Assembly: GCA_035411425.1 (NCBI GenBank)
Contig: DAONSX010000002.1
Coordinates: 1-64,000, forward strand
Direction of reading: 5' to 3'
DNA length: 64,000 bases
Source: TTA-H9 sp002071415
GTDB lineage: Bacteria > Bacteroidota > Bacteroidia > Bacteroidales > TTA-H9
A program made the translations under genes and the position numbers. This document shows, one piece after another, positions 55,001 to 63,444 of the stretch. Below the pieces are notes generated by a model. It searched no databases and was not told the DNA's origin. It was given only the letters and a program-made list of their open reading frames with translations. Each line of letters starts with the position of its first letter. Positions within the stretch are counted from its first letter, which is position 1.

Positions 55001-56175
55001 TGTATGGGTTTTATTTCCTGATAAATTTTTAAAAAACATTCTCCCACCTTCGAAAAGCTAAAGTTCTCGACCGCATAATTTCGTAAAGCCTGACTATCAT
55101 ATTCCGATGCATGGTCCAACATATAATTCATAGCTTCACAGAGCGAATCTTCATTCTTAGGATCGATCAAAATACCTTTGGCAGAATCTATAATTTCAGG
55201 AATTCCACCAACTCGCGTTGCAATCACAGGTTTACCACAGGCCAAACTTTCGTTGATGACTACTGGCATATTTTCATAATTGCTAAACATTACCAAACAA
55301 CAACTTTGACGATAACATTCGGCTAATTTCTCCTCTTTTTCTATTAATCCAGTAAAGGTTACATAAGCTTCTAAATGAAGATTCTGGCTGTATTCTTTTA
55401 TTTTTTGAAAATCCTGCCCATCACCCACAAGGACTAACTCAAAATCATTACGAAGATGAGAGAGTTTTTGTGTTGCTCTAAGTAGCCCACTTATATTCTT
55501 CGATTTGTCTTCGAAGCAGGAAACATGCAGCAACTTTTTACTTGAATGATTTAGGAAAGTAGGTGTGAAGATGTTCGTATCAATAACGTTGGGAATTATG
55601 TAGAATCTTTTATGATGAAGTCCATGACGCTGCATGGCGTTTTTGAGATTTTCGGTTACAACAGTAATTGCACCAGCTCTTCTCACTACATAGCGAGTCA
55701 CGATTTTCCGCAGAATTCCCCTATATGTATTTGTAATAGGCAAGTACCTCGACCAGTGTTCGGTAATCAGGTAGGGCAATCCTGTAAGGTTTTTTAACAC
55801 AGAGGCGAAAATAGCCGTTCGGGTAAGAATATTAACATGAACCAGTTTGAAACGCTTTGTTCGTTTTTGCAACCATAAATAACCTGCTATCAAATGAAAC
55901 AAATATTGCGACGCTTTTATAATTTGACTGCCAGGAAAATTTCGTGATAAGCCAGAATAATAGATTCGTAACTCATCCACATCTCGAAAAGTCGAGAATT
56001 CCCATCTCGGAGAAAGAATTTTTTTGTTTATAATAGGATGAGCATATAAAACCGAAACATTTGCATAGTTCGAAACAGCTTGTGCATGTCGTTGGACGAA
56101 AAGTCCTTCCATTGGATCTTCTTTGTGGGGGTACCAGCGCGAAACGAACAAGATACGAAGTTTTTCTTCAGTCAT
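54997..56175 (-). CDS. GT4-type glycosyltransferase
   Basis: This 392-residue GT-B enzyme starts with LRILFVSRWYPHKEDPMEGLFVQRHA and has the C-terminal donor-binding site of GT4: LVMFSNYENMPVVINESLACGKPVIATRVGGIPEII, with the E-x7-E motif. The N-terminal domain faces the acceptor (VHVNILTRTAIFA, ITEHWSRYLP). The donor is probably a nucleotide sugar. It is translationally coupled to the formyltransferase-like fusion protein, suggesting a joint role in an extracellular polysaccharide or glycolipid. Confidence 0.85.
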   Translation of the reverse strand: MTEEKLRILFVSRWYPHKEDPMEGLFVQRHAQAVSNYANVSVLYAHPIINKKILSPRWEFSTFRDVDELRIYYSGLSRNFPGSQIIKASQYLFHLIAGYLWLQKRTKRFKLVHVNILTRTAIFASVLKNLTGLPYLITEHWSRYLPITNTYRGILRKIVTRYVVRRAGAITVVTENLKNAMQRHGLHHKRFYIIPNVIDTNIFTPTFLNHSSKKLLHVSCFEDKSKNISGLLRATQKLSHLRNDFELVLVGDGQDFQKIKEYSQNLHLEAYVTFTGLIEKEEKLAECYRQSCCLVMFSNYENMPVVINESLACGKPVIATRVGGIPEIIDSAKGILIDPKNEDSLCEAMNYMLDHASEYDSQALRNYAVENFSFSKVGECFLKIYQEIKPIQ

Positions 56176-56178
56176 CCT

Positions 56179-56497
56179 TCTTAGGTGTCAATTGCTGGCA
56201 AAACTACCAAAAATCAAGAGAGTTGATATTTTACAGCCTGATTCGGTTCATTTTTTAAATATTGAGCAATCGGTACATTAACAATAAAAATTTTTTGTAA
56301 TTTATTATAAATCAATAATCTAATTGAAATTAATAATAATTAACAGTCTATATTTCGATAGAAATTCTGGGAAGCAGATGAAATCTTAGCATTATCAAAT
56401 TACTGATGCGGTTGATGTTATAATTATTTTTAATGTTGGATCGATGAAAATCCTATAAAAAATCAAAGGAATGATTTTGTAGAATGAAAAAACTATG
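56179..56497. other. Intergenic region, no gene seen
   Basis: Very AT-rich sequence between the divergent glycosyltransferase gene and the ribosomal-protein promoter region. No structure is recognised apart from the promoter elements that follow. Confidence 0.5.
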
Positions 56498-56505
56498 TAA
56501 TTTTG
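56477..56505 (+). promoter_or_regulatory. Upstream promoter of the str region
   Basis: TTG (56477-56479), an 18-base spacer and TAATTTTG (56498-56505) make a good Bacteroidota promoter. It lies 335 bases before rpsL, far more than needed for a leader. Confidence 0.6.
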
Positions 56506-56511
56506 CACCCG

Positions 56512-56720
56512 CTTTAAAAAAGAAGCTTTTTTGATTAATTCCATGCCGTTTTACGGCAATGAATGAAAGGAACCTGATAAAACGGACAAGCTATAGGTTT
56601 CGTGCATGAACCTCTCAGAATGTGAATTGATTGAACAGATGGCATAAGGTTCGTGTAACTGTCCCTACCGGTTTTGCTATCGGTAATTTTATCCAGTTTC
56701 TTTTCATTTTCAGGATTAAC
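56512..56720 (+). ncRNA. Possible structured leader or small RNA
   Basis: Downstream of a good promoter and upstream of a second one (56777) are about 200 bases with no supported gene. They hold a short AAAAAAG/CTTTTTT hairpin (56516-56532), GCCGT/ACGGC around TTT (56545-56557), AGGTT/AACCT (56595-56613), and TACCG/CGGTA (56666-56685). Similar GGTT-CGTG words occur twice. I do not recognise a known RNA family. It could be an attenuating leader of the ribosomal operon or a free small RNA. Confidence 0.35.
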
Positions 56721-56776
56721 CAATCTTTTTTGAGATAAATTTTAATGAAGATCATTGGTCGTAAAAGATTTAATTG

Positions 56777-56784
56777 TACTTTTG
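56777..56784 (+). promoter_or_regulatory. -7 box of the rpsL operon
   Basis: TACTTTTG is a perfect TAnnTTTG match 56 bases before the rpsL ATG at 56840. Confidence 0.6.
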
Positions 56785-56839
56785 CACTCCCTTTTTGAGA
56801 GGGTGCTTAAAAACCAGATAAGGAACTAATAAAGTTGAT

Positions 56840-57259
56840 ATGCCCACTATACAACAGTTGATTCGTAGAGGACGTCAAAAGCTTGAGTACAAGAGCAAAA
56901 GCCCAGCTTTGGATTCATGTCCTCAACGCAGAGGAGTTTGTACAAGAGTGTATACCACAACTCCTAAGAAGCCCAATTCGGCTATGCGTAAGGTAGCAAG
57001 GGTGCGACTGACCAATGGTAATGAAGTCACGGCTTACATTCCTGGCGAGGGTCATAATTTGCAGGAGCACTCTATTGTAATGATTCGCGGAGGCAGAGTA
57101 AAGGATCTACCGGGAGTCAGGTATCATATTATTCGAGGTGCTTTAGATACTGCGGGTGTTGAAGGCCGTATGCAACGTCGTTCGAAATATGGTGCAAAGC
57201 GGCCTAAAACTAAGCCTGGTGCTGCAAGTCCTAAAGATACAAAAGCTGGCAAGAAGTAA
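56840..57259 (+). CDS. rpsL: 30S ribosomal protein S12
   Basis: This 139-residue protein of the decoding centre has the universal PKKPNSAMRKVARV (residues 42-55) and RGGRVKDLPGVRYH loops. Both lysines at which streptomycin-resistance changes usually arise are wild type. The tail after RSKYGAKRPK is extended and lysine-rich. It is the first gene of the str-S10 operon. Confidence 0.97.
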   Translation: MPTIQQLIRRGRQKLEYKSKSPALDSCPQRRGVCTRVYTTTPKKPNSAMRKVARVRLTNGNEVTAYIPGEGHNLQEHSIVMIRGGRVKDLPGVRYHIIRGALDTAGVEGRMQRRSKYGAKRPKTKPGAASPKDTKAGKK

Positions 57260-57304
57260 ATTCGTTGTTTAGAAAATACAATTCGCAATAGATTATAATA
57301 GATT

Positions 57305-57772
57305 ATGAGGAAAGCGAAACCAAGAAAAAGAATCATACTTCCCGACCCCAAGTACAATGATACAATGGTTACCAAGTTTGTAAATAATATCATGCTCACG
57401 GGGAAGAAAAGTATTGCTTTCGACCTTTTTTACGAAGCAGTGGATATTGTGAGTCAGAAAACGGGTGAGGATGGCCTCGAAGTCTGGAAAAAAGCTTTGG
57501 CCAATGTCACTCCCTCTGTCGAAGTACGTAGCCGTCGTGTAGGAGGTGCTACTTTTCAGATTCCTACCGAAATCCGTCCAACCCGCAAAATGTCGGTTGG
57601 CATGAAGAATCTGATCTCTTATTCCCTCAAACGCCACGAAAAATCAATGGCCGAAAAACTGGCAGGCGAAATTATGGCTGCTTATAAGGAAGAAGGTGCT
57701 GCCTTCAAACGCAAAGAAGATATTCACCGTATGGCCGAAGCCAATAAGGCTTTTGCACATTTTAAATTTTAA
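57305..57772 (+). CDS. rpsG: 30S ribosomal protein S7
   Basis: This 155-residue 16S rRNA-binding protein nucleates the head of the small subunit. Family strings are MRKAKPRKR, VTKFVNNIMLTGKKS, VRSRRVGGATFQIPTEIRP and EEGAAFKRKEDIHRMAEANKAFAHF. It follows rpsL after 45 bases. Confidence 0.97.
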   Translation: MRKAKPRKRIILPDPKYNDTMVTKFVNNIMLTGKKSIAFDLFYEAVDIVSQKTGEDGLEVWKKALANVTPSVEVRSRRVGGATFQIPTEIRPTRKMSVGMKNLISYSLKRHEKSMAEKLAGEIMAAYKEEGAAFKRKEDIHRMAEANKAFAHFKF

Positions 57773-57818
57773 CTAAAATCCTGAAAAATACCATTTACCC
57801 GAAATTAATACAATATAC

Positions 57819-59924
57819 ATGACCGAAAGGCTTATCTATACAAGAAATATTGGCATTATGGCTCATATCGACGCGGGGAAGACTACTACTACCGAGCGGA
57901 TATTGTATTATACCGGGGTGAATTATAAAATGGGTGAAGTGCATGAAGGCACTGCCACCATGGATTGGATGATTCAGGAACAGGAAAGAGGGATTACTAT
58001 TTCATCAGCAGCAACTACTGTTTTTTGGCATTATAATCAGGAACAATATAAGATTAATATTATCGACACCCCTGGTCATGTCGATTTTACGGTGGAAGTT
58101 GAAAGATCGCTTCGCATACTCGATGGCGCTATTGCTATTTTTTGTGGAGTGGGAGGTGTTGAACCTCAATCGGAAACCGTTTGGAAACAAGCTAATAAAT
58201 ATGGAGTGCCACGCATTTCATTCGTAAATAAGATGGATAGGAGCGGGGCTGATTTTTTTGAAGTGATTTCGCAGATCAAATCCAAATTGGGTGCTAAACC
58301 CATCCCTATCCAGCTCCCCCTGGGCGAAGAAGAAGATTATAGAGGCGTAATCGACCTGATTTCATGTAAAGCTTATGAATGGAACGATACCTCGCTGGGT
58401 ACCAATTTCTACGAAGTTCCTGTACCAGAACAACTCTTTCCGTTGGTCGAAAAATATCATAACGAATTGATAGAAGGTACGGCCGAAGAAAGTGATCAAC
58501 TATTCGAGAAATTTCTTTCAGATCCTCATTCGATTACCGAAGAAGAAATTAAAAACGCCTTGCGTAAAGCTACCATCGAGATGAGAATCACCCCCGTGCT
58601 TTGCGGTTCGTCATTACATAACAAAGGCATTCAATTCCTTCTGGATGCTGTGGCTGCTTATCTGCCTTCGCCACTCGACATTCCAGCCATAAAAGGCATC
58701 AATCCGCTTACCGGCGAAGAAGAAAGCCGGCATCCCGATCCCGATGAACCATTCGCTGCCTTAGCTTTCAAGATTGCCTCCGATCCGTATGTTGGCCGTA
58801 TCGTATTTTTCAGGGTTTATAGCGGAAGTCTGAAAAGTGGAAATGTGGTGCTGAATGTTGCTACTGGGAAAAGAGAACGCATTGCACGCATTTTTCAGAT
58901 GCACGCCAATAAACAAAATCCTCTCGAGAAAATTGAAGCTGGCGATATTGGAGCCGCAGCAGGTTTTAAACAAATTCGGACAGGCGACACCCTTGCCGAT
59001 GAAAAACATCCTATACTGCTCGAATCCATTACTTTTCCTGAACCTGTCATCAGTATGGCAGTAGAACCACATACACAGGACGAGCTCGAAAAGATGATGA
59101 ATGCCCTGCAAAAAATCAGTGAAGAAGACCCCACATTTTTCGTAGGTATCGATGAAGAAACCGGCCAAACACTCATTAGTGGAATGGGTGAACTGCATCT
59201 CGATATTATTCTCGATAGGCTACACCGCGAGTATAATGTGGAATGCAATCATGGCAAACCTCAGGTGGCATACAAAGAAGCACTTACTCGTAATGTTCGC
59301 CATCACGAAATCTATAAAAAACAAACCGGTGGCCGAGGCCGTTTTGCCGATATTGAATTTGAAATTGGACCAGCCGACATAGGCGTCAAAGGTTTACAAT
59401 TCATAAACGAAATCCATGGGCAAAACCTCCCGAAAGAATATATTCCTGCCATCGAAAAGGGATTTCGTTCTGCCATGTCGAATGGACCTTTATTGGGATT
59501 TCCCATCGAAAGCATGAAAGTTCGTTTGATAGATGGCCAAGCTCATCCAGTGGATAGCGACGCCCTTTCGTTCGAAATTGCTGCCATCAGTGGATTTAGG
59601 GAAGCAATTCGCAAAGCAGAATGTATTCTTCTCGAACCTATTATGAAACTCGAAGTCGTAACTCCTGATGAATACGTTGGCGATATTACCAGCGATTTAA
59701 ACCGAAGAAGAGGACAATTATTGAAAATTGATGCAAGAATTAGTTATCAGATTGTGGATGCACTTGTACCTCTTTCCGAAATGTTCGGTTATGTTACTGT
59801 ATTGAGGTCGATTTCGAGTGGAAGAGCTACGTCGAGCATGGAATTTTCGCATTATGCAACTTGTCCCCCTGAAATTCAGGAACAGGTCATATTAAAAATA
59901 AAAGGCTATATTATAAGACAATGA
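57819..59924 (+). CDS. fusA: Elongation factor G
   Basis: The 701-residue translocase has GTPase motifs AHIDAGKTTTTE (15-26), DTPGHVDF and NKMDRSGAD. Domain IV contains TGGRGRFADIEFEI and the C-terminal domain ends with MEFSHYATCPPEIQEQV. The rpsL-rpsG-fusA order is the standard str operon. Bacteroidota often carry two EF-G paralogs; being in the str operon suggests this is the main translational factor, but the sequence alone does not settle it. Confidence 0.95.
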   Translation: MTERLIYTRNIGIMAHIDAGKTTTTERILYYTGVNYKMGEVHEGTATMDWMIQEQERGITISSAATTVFWHYNQEQYKINIIDTPGHVDFTVEVERSLRILDGAIAIFCGVGGVEPQSETVWKQANKYGVPRISFVNKMDRSGADFFEVISQIKSKLGAKPIPIQLPLGEEEDYRGVIDLISCKAYEWNDTSLGTNFYEVPVPEQLFPLVEKYHNELIEGTAEESDQLFEKFLSDPHSITEEEIKNALRKATIEMRITPVLCGSSLHNKGIQFLLDAVAAYLPSPLDIPAIKGINPLTGEEESRHPDPDEPFAALAFKIASDPYVGRIVFFRVYSGSLKSGNVVLNVATGKRERIARIFQMHANKQNPLEKIEAGDIGAAAGFKQIRTGDTLADEKHPILLESITFPEPVISMAVEPHTQDELEKMMNALQKISEEDPTFFVGIDEETGQTLISGMGELHLDIILDRLHREYNVECNHGKPQVAYKEALTRNVRHHEIYKKQTGGRGRFADIEFEIGPADIGVKGLQFINEIHGQNLPKEYIPAIEKGFRSAMSNGPLLGFPIESMKVRLIDGQAHPVDSDALSFEIAAISGFREAIRKAECILLEPIMKLEVVTPDEYVGDITSDLNRRRGQLLKIDARISYQIVDALVPLSEMFGYVTVLRSISSGRATSSMEFSHYATCPPEIQEQVILKIKGYIIRQ

Positions 59925-59949
59925 AAATGATTTTTAATTCTCTATAAAC

Positions 59950-60255
59950 GTGAACCAAAGGATTAGAATTAAGTTGAAATCGTACGATTACAATCTGGTA
60001 GATAAATCAGCCGAAAAGATTGTGAAAACAGTAAAACAAACAGGTGCAGTAGTGAGCGGACCAATCCCTCTGCCTACGCATCGGAAGATTTTTACTGTAA
60101 ACCGTTCTACATTCGTAAACAAGAAATCGCGTGAACAATTTCAATTATGCTCCTATAAGCGATTGCTGGATATTTACAGTTCGACTTCGAAAACCATCGA
60201 TGCACTGATGAAACTTGAATTGCCCAGTGGAGTAGAAGTCGAAATCAAAGTTTGA
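59950..60255 (+). CDS. rpsJ: 30S ribosomal protein S10
   Basis: This 101-residue protein has the S10 strings QRIRIKLKSYDYNLVDKSAE, SGPIPLPTHRKIFTVNRS, REQFQL and DALMKLELPSGVEVEIKV. The start is GTG (59950), 25 bases after fusA; no in-frame ATG exists before the conserved N-terminus. No tuf gene lies between fusA and rpsJ. Confidence 0.96.
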   Translation: MNQRIRIKLKSYDYNLVDKSAEKIVKTVKQTGAVVSGPIPLPTHRKIFTVNRSTFVNKKSREQFQLCSYKRLLDIYSSTSKTIDALMKLELPSGVEVEIKV

Positions 60256-60287
60256 TGAAACAATAAGTACCTTAAAATTAACGAGCA

Positions 60288-60917
60288 ATGTCAGGATTAT
60301 TAGGGAAAAAGATTGGCATGACCAGTATATATGATGAATCGGGAAAGAATATGGCTTGTACTGTAATTCAGGCAGGTCCTTGTGTGGTAACACAAATTCT
60401 TACCAAAGAACGGGATGGATATGATGCCATACAATTGGCTTTTGATGATTTGGATGAGCGTAAAGTAAACAAACCAATGAGAGGACATTTTGCCAAGGCG
60501 GGTATTACTCCCAAGCGTATCATGGCCGAATTTACACGTTTCGAGGCAGGCCATCGAAAATCCTTTGGAGAAGTGATAGGAGTAGAAGTTTTCACGGTCG
60601 GCGAATTCATCGATGTAAGCGGATTAAGCAAAGGCAAAGGATTTCAGGGTGTTGTACGCCGACATAATTTTCATGGGGTGGGTGATGCAACGCATGGACA
60701 GCATAACCGTTTACGCGCCCCTGGTTCATTGGGAGCATCTTCTTACCCTTCTCGTGTATTTCCCGGAATGCGTATGGCCGGGCACATGGGAAACAAAAAG
60801 GTGAAAATGATTAATCTAAAGATTTTACGTATCATCCCCGAGAATAATATTATCGTTGTGAAAGGCTCAGTGCCAGGTGCTAATGGTTCATATTTAAAAC
60901 TTGAAAGATGGAGCTAA
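60288..60917 (+). CDS. rplC: 50S ribosomal protein L3
   Basis: This 209-residue protein has GLLGKKIGMTSIYDESG at the N-terminus, SKGKGFQGVVRRHNFHG, and SLGASSYPSRVFPGMRMAGHMG for the loop that reaches the peptidyl-transferase centre. It ends with GSVPGANGSYLKLERW and overlaps rplD by 10 bases. Confidence 0.97.
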   Translation: MSGLLGKKIGMTSIYDESGKNMACTVIQAGPCVVTQILTKERDGYDAIQLAFDDLDERKVNKPMRGHFAKAGITPKRIMAEFTRFEAGHRKSFGEVIGVEVFTVGEFIDVSGLSKGKGFQGVVRRHNFHGVGDATHGQHNRLRAPGSLGASSYPSRVFPGMRMAGHMGNKKVKMINLKILRIIPENNIIVVKGSVPGANGSYLKLERWS

Positions 60918-61546
60918 CAGTATATAATTATAAAGGAGAAGACCTTGGGCGGAAAGTGATTCTCAACGAATCTATTTTCAATATTCAACCCAACGATCAT
61001 GTAATATGGCTCGATGTTAAGAACATACAGGCCAATCAGCGGCAGGGAACACATAAAACTAAGGAAAGGTCTGAAATGTCGGGCAGTACACGTAAATTAA
61101 AAATACAAAAAGGTACTGGCGGTGCACGCGCCGGCGATATCAATAATCCTCTGTTTGTCGGCGGTGGCCGTGTATTTGGTCCTCGTCCGAGGGATTATCA
61201 TTTCAAAATGAATAAAAAGACGAAACGTTTGGCCCGCTTGTCGGCATTATCCTATAAAGCCCTTGAAAATAGAATTATTATAGTCGAGGATTTTACTTTC
61301 GATGCTCCTAAAACGAAGACTTATGCCGAGTTTCTGAAAAATTTCAAACTAAACGATCAAAGAAGTCTTCTTGTTGTGAATGAACCCGATCAGAATCTGC
61401 TGCTTGCCTCACGCAACATCCCCTATGCAAAAATCATGCGCGCAGTTGATTTGAACACCGTTGATATCCTCAAAGCTAACCGGATGATCTTTTTCGAAAG
61501 CTCATTACCTGTTCTGGAAAACCTTTATGCAGAATCAGAAAATTAA
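60908..61546 (+). CDS. rplD: 50S ribosomal protein L4
   Basis: The 212-residue protein has the L4 loop KTKERSEMSGSTRKLKIQKG, GTGGARAGDI, GPRPRDYHFKMNKK, and the C-terminal VDLNTVDILKANRMIFFESS. It starts within the end of rplC, so they are translationally coupled. In some bacteria L4 autoregulates this operon; no sign of the binding site can be told here. Confidence 0.96.
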   Translation: MELTVYNYKGEDLGRKVILNESIFNIQPNDHVIWLDVKNIQANQRQGTHKTKERSEMSGSTRKLKIQKGTGGARAGDINNPLFVGGGRVFGPRPRDYHFKMNKKTKRLARLSALSYKALENRIIIVEDFTFDAPKTKTYAEFLKNFKLNDQRSLLVVNEPDQNLLLASRNIPYAKIMRAVDLNTVDILKANRMIFFESSLPVLENLYAESEN

Positions 61547-61564
61547 CACAAAAAATCTGCCTCA

Positions 61565-61858
61565 ATGAGTAGCATTATAGTAAAACCACTGATTACCGAG
61601 AAAATGAGCATCCAAGGCGAGAAACTCAATCGCTATGGATTTATTGTGAGGCGCGAAGCCAATAAGATTCAAATCAAAAAAGCCATTAAAGAACTCTATG
61701 GCGTAGATATTTTGGAAGTCAATACCATGATCTTTACAGGCAAAAACAAATACCGCTATACCAAGAGCGGAATTATTGCCGGTCGTACCAGAGCTTATAA
61801 AAAAGCTATAATTACTCTTGCCGAAGGCGAGAAAATCGATTTTTACAGCAACATTTAA
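61565..61858 (+). CDS. rplW: 50S ribosomal protein L23
   Basis: This 97-residue protein near the exit tunnel contains KPLITEKMS, NRYGFIVRREANKIQIKKAI and ELYGVDILEVNTM. It lies 18 bases after rplD and five before rplB. Confidence 0.95.
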   Translation: MSSIIVKPLITEKMSIQGEKLNRYGFIVRREANKIQIKKAIKELYGVDILEVNTMIFTGKNKYRYTKSGIIAGRTRAYKKAIITLAEGEKIDFYSNI

Positions 61859-61863
61859 GACAA

Positions 61864-62688
61864 ATGGCCTTAAAAAAATTCAAACCCATCACCTCGAGTC
61901 AGCGCTTTAAAGTAATAAGTGCTTTCGACGAGATTACCACCCAAAACCCTGAAAAGAGTTTATTGACTCCCGTGAAAAAATCGGGTGGTAGGAACAATAC
62001 AGGGAAGATGACCATGCGCTATCTTGGTGGTGGTCATAAACGCATGTATCGTATTATCGATTTTAAGCGCGATAAGGAACTTGTCCCTGCTATTGTTCAG
62101 AGCATAGAGTACGATCCTAATCGTTCTGCTCGCATAGCCCTGGTTGAATATCAGGATGGAGAAAAGCGTTATATTGTTGCTCCCAACGGGCTTAAAGTCG
62201 GTCAATCCATCATGAGTGGGAAAGGTATATCTCCCGATATCGGCAATACATTGTATTTAAGTGAAATACCATTAGGTACCATTATACATAATATAGAATT
62301 GCGTCCTGGACAGGGAGCCAAAATGGCTCGCAGTGCAGGTAGCTATGCCCAATTGATGTCGCGCGACGGGAAATATGCCGTTATCAAATTACCCTCTGGA
62401 GAGACTCGCCTTATATTGCAATCCTGCAAAGCTACCATTGGCATGGTATCCAACCCCGATCATAGTCTCGAAGTTTCGGGGAAAGCAGGACGGTCACGCT
62501 GGTTAGGCCGCCGGCCTCGTACACGCGGTGTTGCTATGAATCCCGTTGATCATCCCATGGGAGGCGGAGAAGGTCGCGCTTCGGGTGGACACCCACGCTC
62601 GCGTAAGGGAATTCCGGCTAAAGGCTACAGAACACGTAAACCTAAGAAAGCTTCTTCTAAATATATTATCGAACGCAGAAAGAAATAA
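61864..62688 (+). CDS. rplB: 50S ribosomal protein L2
   Basis: This 274-residue protein has KFKPITSSQRFKVIS at the N-terminus, SGGRNNTGKMTMRYLGGGHK, GTIIHNIELRPGQGAKMARS and GVAMNPVDHPMGGGEGRASG with the conserved peptidyl-transferase His. Length and motifs are normal. Confidence 0.97.
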   Translation: MALKKFKPITSSQRFKVISAFDEITTQNPEKSLLTPVKKSGGRNNTGKMTMRYLGGGHKRMYRIIDFKRDKELVPAIVQSIEYDPNRSARIALVEYQDGEKRYIVAPNGLKVGQSIMSGKGISPDIGNTLYLSEIPLGTIIHNIELRPGQGAKMARSAGSYAQLMSRDGKYAVIKLPSGETRLILQSCKATIGMVSNPDHSLEVSGKAGRSRWLGRRPRTRGVAMNPVDHPMGGGEGRASGGHPRSRKGIPAKGYRTRKPKKASSKYIIERRKK

Positions 62689-62709
62689 TAGTTTCAAAAT
62701 AGTTTAATT

Positions 62710-62982
62710 ATGAGCCGTTCACTGAAAAAAGGTCCTTATATTCACTACAAGCTCGAGAAAAAAGTTCTGCATCAGGTTGAAAGCAAGAAAAAGAATGTCA
62801 TAAAGACCTGGTCGAGATCTTCGATGATTTCTCCTGATTTTGTGGGTCAAACGATTGCTGTGCATAATGGAAATAAATTCATTCCGGTATATATTACTGA
62901 AAATATGGTAGGTCATAAGTTAGGAGAATTTGCGCCAACGCGTACATTCCGTGGCCATGCAGGTAGTAAAGCAAAAAAATAA
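62710..62982 (+). CDS. rpsS: 30S ribosomal protein S19
   Basis: This 90-residue protein has MSRSLKKGPYIHYKLEKKV, TWSRSSMISPDFVGQTIAVH and LGEFAPTRTFRGHAGSKAKK. It lies between rplB and rplV as usual. Confidence 0.96.
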   Translation: MSRSLKKGPYIHYKLEKKVLHQVESKKKNVIKTWSRSSMISPDFVGQTIAVHNGNKFIPVYITENMVGHKLGEFAPTRTFRGHAGSKAKK

Positions 62983-62988
62983 TAAACC

Positions 62989-63417
62989 ATGGGAGCAAGA
63001 AAACGTAGATCCGCTGAATTAAGAAAAGCAGAGAACAAATTAAAAACCTCAGCCAGGCTTGCCAAAGTCTCTGGTTCTCCAAGAAAGATGAGGCTGGTAG
63101 CTGATCTTGTGCGTGGCATGCAAGCAGAAAAGGCTCTCATCGTTTTGCATACGATGAAGCAAGAAGGAGCCAGCCAAATATATACCCTTCTGAAATCGGC
63201 TATCGCAAATTGGCAGCAAAAACATGAAGGTATGCGCATGGAAGATGCACAGTTATATATTCAAACTATTACCGTGGACGGAGGCCGTATATTGAAACGC
63301 TTACGCCCAGCACCTCGCGGCCGTGGCTACAGAATTCGTAAACGCTCCAATCACATCACTCTCGTTTTGGGCGATCAGCTATCGAATAAAAACGAAATCG
63401 AAGAAATAACCGATTAA
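62989..63417 (+). CDS. rplV: 50S ribosomal protein L22
   Basis: This 142-residue protein has ARLAKVSGSPRKMRLVADLV, LLKSAIANWQQKHEG and VDGGRILKRLRPAPRGRGYR, the last forming the tunnel-lining loop. It is slightly longer than the E. coli protein owing to its N- and C-termini. Confidence 0.95.
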   Translation: MGARKRRSAELRKAENKLKTSARLAKVSGSPRKMRLVADLVRGMQAEKALIVLHTMKQEGASQIYTLLKSAIANWQQKHEGMRMEDAQLYIQTITVDGGRILKRLRPAPRGRGYRIRKRSNHITLVLGDQLSNKNEIEEITD

Positions 63418-63444
63418 AGCAATAACTATAAATTCATTCATTGA

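Noticed and set aside
56784..56806. Hairpin GCACTCCC...GAGGGTGC as a leader of rpsL
   Set aside because: It begins inside the -7 box, so the expected transcription start falls within it and the hairpin could not form in the RNA.
59925..59949. Missing tuf gene between fusA and rpsJ as a deletion
   Set aside because: In Bacteroidota tuf usually lies elsewhere, so this is the normal order for the group as I know it.
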